Source: Selaginella tamariscina
Lineage: Eukaryota > Streptophyta > Lycopodiopsida > Selaginellales > Selaginellaceae
Assembly: GCA_003024785.1 (NCBI GenBank)
Contig: PUQB01000213.1
Span: 328,486 to 392,485 of the forward strand
Length of the DNA: 64,000 bases
Direction of reading: 5' to 3'
Below are positions 34,693-45,017 of the stretch, piece by piece. The notes under the pieces were generated by a model. It was not told the origin of the DNA, made no database searches, and saw nothing but the letters and a program-made list of their open reading frames with translations. The translations under genes and the position numbers were made by a program. Each line of letters begins with the position of its first letter. Position 1 is the first letter of the stretch.

Positions 34693-36066
34693 ATGGCATT
34701 CTTCAACAATCACACGCTCGTGCTGGACGCACTGGGCACGTCGGGATGTGTAATCCCCACAGAGCAGAGGGCCGCACTGGATACGTCTCTTGTTATTAAG
34801 AAGGAGGAGGCAGGACTGTCCACGCTGGGATTGTGGGGGCGAGTTTACACGAATACAGGTAAAGATTATCTTGTCGCACAGGGATGTAATGGGATCCAGA
34901 CCTCCGATGACAAGATCACTGTGAATGTCAAATCTTACTACAGGTTAGTGCCGCATATGTGTGTGTATATACACACACACATATATTACACAGAAATAAG
35001 TTAACGGTATGCATTTGAGCAGTTTAGATGGAGCAAAGTGGTTAGATCTACAACCGCTCTCAGATGATGCATATGAAATATGCAAGACGATTCAGGGAGG
35101 TTTTAAAGGTGATCCAAGTCAAATGTACAAGGCTGTAGTTCGAGTTCCCCCAGCGCCTCCTGCAGCTCCTGATGCCCCAAGTAAATCCTCGTTTTTGCTT
35201 TCACAGAACATATTCATTAGTTATTACATGTTGTTATATATATAAGTGTTTTTAAGTATGTAGAAGTGGAAGGTGGGGCAGCAGCTGCGGATAATCCAAA
35301 TGCACCCAAGGTAGAAGAAGTAGAGGGTGAGAAACCACCCGAAGTTGAAGTGACAACAGATAACCAAGACGAAGAGGAGGAAGAAGAAGAAGAAGGAGAA
35401 GAAGGTGAAAAGAAAAAGAAAAAGAAAAAGGACCCCAACATGAAAACAGTTGAATTCGGTGAGGTTAGTATCTTACCTTATATGCGTGTGTGTGTGTGTG
35501 TGTGTGACTATGTGTGTGTGTACTTTCGTACAGCTTGATAGACTCTCAGCATTGATAAGATCCGTGGATTACGAGTGTGGAGTTATACCAGTTGGCTCTC
35601 TTATTCTCAATGCCAGAAAGCAATTGGTACCGAATACTTTGTTTTCAGGTATATATAACGTAGAATGTATGTAAGCTGCTACTAAAAGAATACAGGTTTT
35701 GTTGACAGGTGTTAAGTTTCCGGAGAAACTTGATGCGTATGGTCACCTCTACCAACGTTACGATGACACGCTACTGTCCCAGGACATAACTGGTAATCAT
35801 TGTTTATGTATGAAAGTACACACACGCACCCGCACACACACAAACATTCATATGTGTATGCTTATTTGAATAAACAGGAGTGTTGATTGTGTTTAGGATC
35901 GTGGAGCGTTCAGATGACTCCAATAACAGGGGACGTGGTTTTGAGGAGTCTATGGTGGCCAGGATATTCTTTTTATTATAATGCATCTACCAAGGTCTAT
36001 GGCTCATTATACTTTGGAACTGGAAGCAAGAACATGGATTTTGCTTTCATGGTGGGATATTTTTAA
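34693..36066 (+). CDS. RSPH9: Radial spoke head protein 9 (flagellar axoneme)
   Basis: A component of the radial spoke head of motile 9+2 cilia and flagella; in plants this means sperm motility. Six exons, 34693-34943, 35023-35180, 35264-35463, 35534-35648, 35709-35792 and 35897-36066, join with consistent phases to 325 residues with no break. Matching blocks: LGLWGRVYTNTGKDYLVAQG, SLDGAKWLDLQPLSDDAYEI, GGFKGDPSQMYK, LDRLSALIRSVDYECGVIPV, GSWSVQMTPITGDVVLRSLW, then SLYFGTGSKNMDFAFM at the C-terminus. Exon 3 encodes an extra low-complexity loop, Ala/Pro-rich then a run of eight Glu and seven Lys, making the protein longer than animal RSPH9 (about 276). The gene is intact, which argues for real use. 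Confidence 0.93.
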
Positions 36067-36228
36067 TATCTATCGAAACATATAATATTTAAATATTGAG
36101 CAGTATACACTGTTAAAATTTATAACATTTAATTAGTTAATTCTTATTTAACAATAATAACATGTCCTGTAAACCAGATGATCACAAAATTTATCAGCAA
36201 CTAACGAATCAGTATAGTTTTCAATAGG

Positions 36229-36266
<38 letters not shown>

Positions 36267-36651
36267 AAGCGTTATGAATTGATACCAGCTTTGCGTGTGT
36301 ACGTACACATGTATCTAAATGTGGGATACTTATAAGTTGCACGAAAACACACACACACACACACACGTATACAATCATATTTCATTAAATGAGAAAATTT
36401 TAAGTTTTGATATATGCCTGGTTTTAAGCTTTATATTTAAACTTTTAGTATATATACTTTTTAATATATATTAAAATAAAATCACATCCATCTGAGAACA
36501 AGTGAAATATCTCAACCATTGTAAATTCTTTAAACGTTGTGTGTAGTATATAGTAAAATTATAGTAGATTAAAAGTATATGTTAAAATGCTATGGAAGTA
36601 AAAACAATCTGTAAAGTTTACCTTCGGTTAAGCTTAATGTAACTTCATTTG
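36067..36651. other. AT-rich spacer with (AT)n at 36233-36262
   Basis: Between the convergent RSP9 and PLS-E PPR genes. It holds a long AT run and a (CA)n tract at 36346-36366. No gene seen. Confidence 0.6.
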
Positions 36652-38777
36652 TCACTCCACGGAGAATAAGTTAGCAAGAAGCATGTAAGGACTAGAGCTC
36701 TTCATCTGGAAACCTAAAATATGAGACCCCACCCGCTTGCCACGTTCCACATCCTTCTGTGCTCTACAAGCTCCTAGCAATGTCCCCAACGCCACGTCAT
36801 CCGGAACGAACGGCATATACTCCAATAGTTCCTACACACACACACACACACAGACAGTGAGTTATATAAATGTATATTAGTATGTATATATTCAATACCT
36901 CAGCCTCATGTAGCTTGCCAGTTCTAGCCAGGACATCAACCATGCACCTGTAATGCTGCTTGACAGGAAGCAAGTAGTAATCAGAAGAGATGGATTTAAA
37001 CATAGATAACGAGTCTTCTAACATTCCTTCGTGACTAAGTGCTGTTAAAACACATATAAGAGTCATCTCATCGCAGTCGAAACCTTCAAGGGACATATTA
37101 TGGAATATGTGTATGACGTCGTCTATATACCCTTTCCGGGCATACGCTGCAATTAAAACAGTCCACGATACCACGTTTCTTTCGTGCATGTTATCAAACA
37201 CGTCTCTAGCTTCCTGTGTATGCCCATTCTGGGCATATGCAACTATCATGGAGTTTGCAGCCATGACGGAGTTTCCTGAGAGTTCCATAAACTCCTTGGC
37301 TTCTGTTAACGATCCCTCCTCGCCATAAGCAGTGATCATACTTATTAATGATATCAGACTCCTCTCCGGCATTTTCTCAAGATAGAGCTTTGCTTTCTGT
37401 AGATGTCCATTCACGGCAAATGCTGCAACTGTTGCATTCCAAGATACCATGTCTCTCTGCGGCATATTCGCGAACATAGAGTTAGCTGAGTCGACCCGTC
37501 CGTCACTTATGTACACACAGATCATCAAAGTGCAACCAACTACACTCCATTCCGGCATCTTGTTGAAGGTCTCCTCCACTTGCACCAGATGCCCCATTTG
37601 GGCATTTGCATGAAGAAGTGTAACCCATGAAACAGCGTTCTTCTGGGGCATCACAAGAAAGAGATCCTCGGCTTCTTGTATATGCGAGTTCTGAACACAC
37701 CCTTGAAGCATTTTGTTCCAGGAAACAATGTTCCTTGAAGGCATTGTGTGGAAGAGTTTCCGAGCCTCTGTTAATCTTCCAGCTTGTGAATGCGCTGCAA
37801 CGAGTGCTGTCCAGAGAACCACAGTCCTCCCCTGTAGGCGTTGGAAGGTACTGTTTACCTCTTCCAGACGTCCCTTTGCTGCGTACAAGTGGAAAACTGG
37901 GGACCATGTTGCTGAATCGTGTTGGGGTTGCTTCTCAGCCGTTTTCTCGGCCTCCTGTAGTTGCCCTGTCTCTGCGTATCCTGCAACCATTGTGTTCCAT
38001 GAAACTAAGTTCCTCTCTGGCATCTTGTCGAACAGCTCCTTTGCAACGAACATGTCCCCTTCTTGAGCATAAGCTGCCACCTACAGAATACCATAATATA
38101 TATCAGAAATAATATACAGTTTTGATATAGTATTATTCTACCATTGCTGACCAGGTTATGATATTTCTTTCGGGGATTCTATTAAAGAGTTCCCACGATG
38201 CATGTAATTGCCCATTCTGGGCATTTGCAGAGATCATGGTGGACCACGAAACAATGGTTCTATTAGGTAGCCACTCAAACATGGCTTTAGCCTCTGCTAT
38301 ACGTCCGTTCTCAGAGAAGAACACCAACATTGTGTTTGCTGAAATGGGGTCGCAATTGGGCATTTTCGAGTACACAATCTCGGCCTCCTTGTGATGCCAA
38401 TTCTGGGCAAATGCGGTGAGAAGGATATTCCACGATACAACAGTCCGATCACGCATTCTATCGAAGAGATCCTTTGCTTCATGGACGTATGCGTTTTGTG
38501 TGTAGACAGTGAGCATGCTGTTGTATGAGAGTGTGTCTGGATTTGCCATTGTATCGAAGATCTGACACGCCTTGGCCACATTTTCATGTTTTCCATACAG
38601 TCGGATTAGATGGTCTGCCCAGAACTTGTCTGACTGTTGCTCTTGGCTAAGTAGTGTATGTAACCATTTCCTCTGTAGCATAGAGATCCTTACATACTTA
38701 TAAACAGAGGAGTTATGAGGTTTAGGGTTCTTGGGGTCGATCAGAAAATGCGTCCATTCTTTTGTAAAAGACGGCAT
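36652..38777 (-). CDS. PLS-class pentatricopeptide repeat protein with E domain
   Basis: A sequence-specific organellar RNA-binding protein of the PLS class, the class associated with C-to-U RNA editing. Minus-strand exons 38777-38142, 38080-36899 and 36831-36652 join in phase 0 to about 665 residues. The N-terminus has WLHTLLSQEQQSDKFWADHL. Then come many short repeats of about 31-35 residues with signatures such as MPERNLVSWNTMVAGYAETG, MPSRNIVSWNKMLQGCVQNS and MHERNVVSWTVLIAAYARKG. The L and S motifs follow (DEMTLICVLTALSHEGMLED, KQHYRCMVDVLARTGKLHEA), then an E-type end (ELLEYMPFVPDDVALGTLLG and PYMLLANLFSVE). The frame stops after the E region with no DYW deaminase domain. It would need a DYW partner in trans if it edits. 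The repeats are mostly S-like, as in lycophyte PPRs. Its ATG is 69 bp from that of the divergent ADRG3-PPR gene. Confidence 0.9.
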
Positions 38778-38846
38778 ATACAGGTATGCATGTGTGTATA
38801 CAGCAGGGATTTCTCAAAGCAGGTTCGTGCATTTTAAAGAGCACAA
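38778..38846. promoter_or_regulatory. Bidirectional promoter region, PLS-E PPR / ADRG3-PPR
   Basis: Only 69 bp lie between the two divergent ATGs, the tightest of the three head-to-head pairs. No TATA box is evident. Confidence 0.5.
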
Positions 38847-39110
38847 ATGCGTGCGTTGGTTCATGTAAGGCGGCGTATTAGGCATGTTCTACTCCTCCAG
38901 CAGAGGAGAAATCTTGCAGACAGAGGCTCACTTCGCAAGGATTACACCGATCCCAAATTTCAGCAAGGGGCTACATTGATCCTGGCAATTTCCTCTATAC
39001 AACCAGGCAACGCAACACAAACAAGTCCTGGAAGCCGCCTCAATATATAGACTCCTTACAGGCACCATCGGCAACGCGTTTCAACAAAGTTAGTCCCCCT
39101 TCCGTGCCTT

Positions 39111-39145
<35 letters not shown>

Positions 39146-39812
39146 TAAACTAACAAAATTCCATGTGTATGCATTTGTGTGTGTATGTGTGCGTAGATAG
39201 GTAGAGAGAGAGAGAGAGATTATGTTGTTGAGAAGGTGTCGTATCTTCGGACAATTATGCATGTGTATCTACTAGCTACATGTGCATTGATGTGTGGTTA
39301 TGGAAAGAGAAATATCGAGATATGTCATAATTTACATACACATCTGTGTGTTGGTGTGTGTTTAGAGAGCTCTTACTCGTGATCTTCTCAGGTAAGATAG
39401 TGTTCTGTGTGTAAGACGAAGTCACAGGTTATATATGCATAAACAGATACACTTCTTCACATAAACACAAGCTAATAAACCGGTTTTCTTTTTTAAGGAT
39501 TTGGATGTAAGAAGAGACGTGAAAGAGAGAATGACGCATCAGACTACCCTTTTACAGGCAGCCGACTAGACAGATACCCACGAAAGAAGGCAGACGACTA
39601 CTACTTCCAAGACGGTGAATCTGAGTCTTATAAAACAGAGAAAGAGAGGCAGAACAAGAACAAGGAGGAAAATGAGGATGAGGACGAGGACGATGAGATC
39701 TCAGTCCGAGACCGGTTTGAGATACAAAGAACCTTAACTGAGGACGCAAATGAGGGAAGCATGTGTGAGCAATCCTTTTACAAACCGGATTTTCGTCTCT
39801 TTGACATATCAG
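38847..39812 (+). CDS. ADRG-family protein 3 (probable 5' part of a PPR fusion gene)
   Basis: The third copy of the ADRG family. Exon 1 (38847-39088) starts with an Arg-rich presequence (MRALVHVRRRIRHVLLLQQR) and the family block LADRGSLRKDYTDPKFQ. A one-base loss at about 38963 is needed to continue into GYIDPGNFLYTT. A short exon is suspected near 39366-39391 (phase not reconciled). Exon 3 (39498-39812) has the C-terminal family motif SDYPFTGSRLDRYPRKK, then a long Glu/Asp/Lys-rich tail ending YKPDFRLFDIS. The exon-3 donor at 39812 is in phase with the acceptor at 39886 that opens the P-class PPR coding region, so both may form one protein. Alternatives are a separate decayed gene, or readthrough between two genes. 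Family membership is clear; the gene model is tentative. Confidence 0.55.
39117..39142. repeat. (TA)n microsatellite
   Basis: TA run in the first intron of the ADRG3 model. A TG-rich stretch and a GA run follow at 39170-39220. Confidence 0.9.
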
Positions 39813-39885
39813 GTACATCTAGCACTTTGTGCGTGTGTGCGCGCGTGCGTGCGTGCGTTGCATGTGTTCAGTGGTAGATATGCAG

Positions 39886-40468
39886 GTAACATGGACGAGG
39901 ACTGGCAGCCTTCTACAATGGACGACACACTTGTTTTTGAAATGGGGAGCTTGTTCAAGCAGGGTAACGTGGCAACTTGGGAGGCTGAGGATGTTGTACG
40001 CAGCTTTGGGGGACAACTTAGACCATATCATGTTTTCGAAGTCATAAAGAACTGCAAATGTACTGAATCACGCATAGCACTTGCATTCTTCAGGTGGGCC
40101 TCGTTGCAACCTGATTACTTCCATGTCACACCCACATACAATATGATGCTCAAGCTCCTACAGGTATGTATATGTACGTATTCTATATATAATCAAACAC
40201 AAACAGACATATATAACATATATAAGTAGATTCATATTATGAGCTCAAAGACACACTCTCCTCTCCCTCTGTGGTTTTGGTAAGGAGTTCCTATGCATAC
40301 ACGTAATCTAAATATATACATCTACAGAGGTTTCATGACATACATATATTCATACATAAACAGATATACAGTATAAGAGTTTAAATGTCAGTATAAGAGT
40401 TCCTATGCGTAAACATATCAACGCGCATGTATGTATGAGAAACACGCGCGCGCGCATGCACAAACGCT

Positions 40469-40500
<32 letters not shown>

Positions 40501-41849
40501 CCTGTGTGTACAGGAGGATAAGAAGTATACAGAAATGGTTAAGCTAGTACAGGAGATGGAGGCTGCAGAGGTTCCTTATTCGACCGAGACATACAAGATC
40601 CTCCTGGTTTCGTTCTTCAAGGCCGGCTTCCTGGAGGAAGCACTAGAGACATTCAACAAAATGGAGAAATCAGATCGACCCCCTCTGTACAACGAGTACA
40701 AGTACGTTATAGACCGTATGTTGAACACGGAGTGTTATACAGTCGTCCCTTGTCTCTTCAAGAGCCTCACAGCTGCAGGACACTTGCCGGACTCATATGC
40801 TTATAATGCAGTTATAAGCAGCTTATGCAACCTGGCCAAGATGGACGAGGCTATGGCTCTCTTCGAGACCATGAAGAAGAAGTCTACTATAGATATCTTC
40901 ACGTATACCATACTCATAGATGGGTACATCAAGTGCCACAACGCAATAGGTGCTACAAAGCTCTTTGTGGAGATGCTGGAGAGAGGTTGTTTACCAGGGG
41001 AGGACGTATTCAACTTACTATTCGGGTTACACGTGAAATCAGGGGATATAGACCAGGCTGTCAACCTCTTCAAGAAGCTGGCAGAGAACGGGTGCCAGCC
41101 CACTGTGAAGTCATACTCCATGCTGGTTGATACATTTGCAATGGTAGATGATATTGAGAGTGCCTTGGGGTTCTTCAGGGAGCTTATCGGGAAGAAGATA
41201 TACCCGAGTTCGGTTGCCTGTAACAACTTGTTAAGCAAGCTTAGTAAAGCTGGCAAGTCGACTCTTTTTAGAGTTCTTCCAGGATATGAAGGAGTTTCCA
41301 GAGAGCAAACCAAACGGGATTACATATAACATCGCGATCGACTTGTATGGGAGGATAGGTCGATACCACGAGGCCTGGAGTGAGTTTGGGAGCATGAAGA
41401 ACACAGGGTGTTCCCCGTGTATTATAACTTACAACACACTCATAATCAGGATGGGAAGAGGGGGGCTTATTGAGGAGGTTTTCGACTTGTACGAGGAGAT
41501 GCGGAGCCGGGGGATATCCCCGAATCAATACACATATTGCGGGCTTATCGATGTGTTGACTAGGTATAACGAGGTTGGGAATGCTTTGGAGTTCTTGGAG
41601 GAGATGCAGAGGCAGCAGTTGATGCCAAGTTATAATACTCTACAGCTTCTTCTTAAGGGCTTGTGGAAGAATGGGTACATAGATGCTGCCAACAAGCTGT
41701 GTATGGATTACCCAGGTGTGTATACGAGTCCACAATTGGAGAGCCGAGCTTGGGCTACACAGTTCGGTGCCAGGCAGTTGGCTGATCATAACTCGGCCCT
41801 CGACTCCACAATGCAGCTCAGTCGATTTACTTCTATGGTAGAGCAATAA
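39886..41849 (+). CDS. P-class pentatricopeptide repeat protein
   Basis: Organellar RNA-binding PPR protein of the P class. Exons 39886-40163 and 40514-41849 join in phase 0. The N-terminal exon carries the LRPYHVFEVIKNCKC and ALAFFRWASLQPDYFHVTPT region, common just before the repeats. About 12 repeats of 35 residues follow, such as SYAYNAVISSLCNLAKMDEA, IFTYTILIDGYIKCHNAIGA, CQPTVKSYSMLVDTFAMVDD, PCIITYNTLIIRMGRGGLIE and PNQYTYCGLIDVLTRYNEVG. The frame shifts by one base at about 41255-41262; downstream coding resumes as FFQDMKEFPESKPNGITYN, so this is a single indel in an otherwise intact gene. The first ATG in this frame (39891, MDEDWQPS) gives no targeting peptide. The upstream ADRG3 exon could supply it through an in-phase splice. 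Confidence 0.85.
40474..40500. repeat. (CA)n(TA)n microsatellite before PPR exon 2 acceptor
   Basis: CA run then TATA, ending 13 bp upstream of the acceptor at 40513. Confidence 0.9.
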
Positions 41850-41959
41850 GCAGGTTTGTATTTTAGTATTGTTAACTTCGATATACATATTTAAGCAGTA
41901 CTACAATGTCTGTGTGTGTGTGTGATATAAAGAGATTATTAACAGCTGTTAGACACCAA

Positions 41960-42130
41960 ATCAATTCCATATATTCTGATTACACCAGGAAGACAGTGGC
42001 AGAATTAATTTTCGAGCACCTATCGAATACATTTCCTGCATTTCTATGTTCTATTCACTAAGTAAATTTATAATAGTTTTGTTCATGGTCTTCATATTGA
42101 TATTGGACAAGAGCTTAATGAATATTTATA
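41960..42130 (-). repeat. Duplicated fragment of the GDSL gene intron region
   Basis: Matches about 43822-44040 with gaps: CTGATTACACCAGGAAGACA, TTCGAGCACCTATCGAATAC with ATTTCCTGCAT, AAGTAAATTTATAATAG and GGTCTTCATATTGA. It covers an exon end and the adjacent intron of the lipase gene, so it is a local DNA-level duplication or the trace of a second lipase copy. Confidence 0.65.
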
Positions 42131-43383
42131 TCAGGCCATTTTCTGGAATCGTCTTTTCTTTGTTTTTCGTTTTTCTTTTTCTTTTTTAATTATATATATT
42201 TATATATATATATATATGAAGTGTCCACAACACATATACAGACGTGACTTCGTTTAAAGATGAACATAAATTTCAAAGTGTAGTACCATCTTATGGCATG
42301 TCATATTTAATTTTGATTTTTCAACCGACCGTATGTTATGTCAATTACATGTGTTATAAAAATTTGCCACACTTTATTTTACGGTTATCATACGAGTATG
42401 TATATGTGTGTGCCAACCGGAGGTTTGATACCGATATGTGTGTGTGTGTGTGTGTGTGTGTGTTTTAACCTATAACAAATTGATACGTAACATAATATTT
42501 GATGGACCGCCCACCAGAAATGAAAGTTACATATAGCATGCCATATTATTTTTGACTTTCACGAGAATATGAAAATATGATGTAAATATATAAGATCTTT
42601 GTACGGAGATATATTATTTCTTAAACAATACGCCTTCGCTTTTTTAAAAACTTTTAACACTAGGATTTCTTAAATATTTTAAAACAAAGCTACCATGTGT
42701 ATTATTTTTCAATTATGTGGTTATATAACTAAATGTAAAATAGTATTAATTAACATATTAAGTAGTTAAAAATATTCTTAAAACAATAATAAGTCTTGTT
42801 TATGTTTTTAACAATCCTTTATATTTATATTTATATTAAAAACAAATATGTATATACATAAACTTGATCATATATGCATATATATAACTTGTTTGTGTAT
42901 ATATCTTATTTTTTTATAATAATGTTTTAGTATATAACTTACTAATTTATACAACAATACATATTTATTGAATTTATATTTACAGCATAAATATCAAAAA
43001 AAAAAAGCAAAGCTTGTTTATTTTCTTAGATTTTCTAGGTATATTAGTTTCCACATTCTTACATATGTGAAATATCTTAATTAGTTTATTATATTTGTTT
43101 TGCATTAAAATTTTAAACATTAATGTTTAATATTAGGTTAACCTTGTTATATCTTATAATTTTAAAAAGGAATATATTTTTTCTTTGTGTATAGAAATCT
43201 TAACCTTAATAATTTATTTATTTGTTGTGTATTTGTTTTGTAGTATCTCAGGTTCTTACAGTATTATACTTTAATTTATTAAGCATATTTTAATTTATTT
43301 TGAAAAGATAAGGATACATAAAATTTATTAAATTGAGCATTGTAGAACTTCCATGCCATGCCATAGTAGTAGGCATACCGCCC
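42131..43383. other. AT-rich intergenic, no gene seen
   Basis: Includes a (TG)n run at 42437-42462 and many AT tracts. No coding frame recognised. Confidence 0.55.
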
Positions 43384-45017
43384 TTAACTATCCAGATTTA
43401 GAACCAACTCTATCTGTTTCCTCAAATGTGCAGCTAAGACGGTGTAAGTTGAATTGGTACCATGAAAGACATCGAAGAAAACATATTCTGAACCATTCTT
43501 ACAGGCTCCAACGGCCTCATTACAAAGAGCTCCAAACTCCAACAGGCCAGTTCCACAACAACCCCTGTTTGTCACCTTGTATCCTAAAAGACAATTGTCA
43601 TGTTGGATACGTGGAGAATGGGTATGAAATGCTTACCATACTCGGTTGGGTTTTTCACCATGTCCAAAACGATGGAGTACGTATCAAGGACCACGAATTT
43701 TACATCTGGTAGTTCAGTTTCCAGGATTGATATGGTGTTGTTTAAGGCTACATTGAAGTCGAAAGCTTGTGTATTGAACGCCTCCACACAAGGTCGTGTT
43801 AGGTCAAGTTGATTTCCATATACTGTGATTACAGTAGGAAGACAACCCAAAGGTGGTAGATTAAAATCACAAATTTCCGAGCACCTATCAAGTACATTTC
43901 CTGCATGCAGATAAAATAGTTATTATATTACAGCATAAAAAGTTTTATATAAAAATCCTCATTGGTTGGTGCTTAATTCTAGCTTATCAAGTAAATTTAT
44001 TATGGTCTTCATATTGAGAATTAGACAAGAGCTTGATTAATATCTATGTGGTTTTAATTCGTTAATTCATATATATTATAGTTTGTGTGTGTGTTAAGAA
44101 ACAGGACTTACTTTTGTGACATTTCTGAAGCTCGATGAAGCTTTTGTCTGAATGTTGTAGTGTCTGTGGCTATTTCAAATGGTTAAGTAGTTTGAAGTAG
44201 TAATCGATGGTTCCACCACTGAAGAAATAAAGTGCATTATGAAGAAACTCGTCAGCCTCAGTATCACCGAGAAGAGTTATCAATTTCCTTCTGTAATCTC
44301 TAAGCCAGCTTAGTTGAACTTGTAAGGTTGCACTCATAATCAATCTAGAGCTTGACACGAGCAAAGATGAACCGGCAGAGGCGCAGTTTGCACCATGTAA
44401 CAAGTTTTCTCCAGTCGCATTAGGATCCAGGTATGCAGGTGCAAACGGAAGTCCTAGATCTTGGGCTGTACAAATAAGCAACACAGTAATGAATCTCTCT
44501 CTATATTATAATGGAATTAAACAAAGGCTGTGTGTGAGAGAAAGAGAGTGGCCTGTGACGTGCGTGAGAGCTGTGCAGATGTAAATGTTATGTAATATCA
44601 TTATCATTATTAATATCCAGAGATCTTATTATAGAATTTTAAATCCAGGCTTTAATTATGAAAGAAAATGAAGATGGAGTTGAAATTCTTATAATTTGTA
44701 TTTTATATGAAAATTTTAGTTAAATATATTAGAAAAATGATATAAATTTCTTATGCTATCAAATAGTTTTATATATATATAGAAATCTACCAATTATATC
44801 ACTTATGAGCGGTCCGTCAGTGAATCTGCCAGTGGTTTGCCTCCTTGAAAGAGCCTTCCGTAGGGAAGTTGATTAGCCCTTGCAATAGGATTAAGAGTAA
44901 GGATATAGTTATTATTACCGTTGTCCACATATGAATCACCAACACTAATGATTCCTGACACATTATTATTAGCAAGAATGGCTATAGGAAAAACAATATT
45001 AATATAAGGAACTCCAT
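43384..45017 (-). pseudogene. GDSL esterase/lipase, damaged copy
   Basis: A secreted SGNH/GDSL plant esterase. Minus-strand pieces: a start at 45017 (hydrophobic MEFLILILFFL), block I IISVGDSYVDNGNNNYIL with the nucleophile Ser in GDSY, PYGRLFQGGKP, then 44484-44170 with LGLPFAPAYLDPNATGENLL and GANCASAGSSLL (the block II region). The oxyanion region GGTIDYYF is followed by IGARKFV, NLPPLGCLP and NNTISILETELPD. The last exon is 43575-43384 with KVTNRGCCGTGLLEFG and SEYVFFDVFHGT, containing the catalytic Asp and His (D-x-x-H). Damage: a shift just after the signal peptide, one before FTDGPLISDI, a TAG after LLNHLK, and a missing T at 43863-43866. Some could be assembly indels, but the TAG suggests a real pseudogene. 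Confidence 0.75.

Noticed and set aside
35217-35441. Minus-strand Ser-rich frame opposite RSP9 exon 3
   Set aside because: It is the antisense of the Glu/Lys codon run of RSP9; no independent evidence.
41248-41290. Tiny intron at the P-class PPR frame shift
   Set aside because: No GT-AG pair of spliceable size is available; a single-base indel explains both frames.
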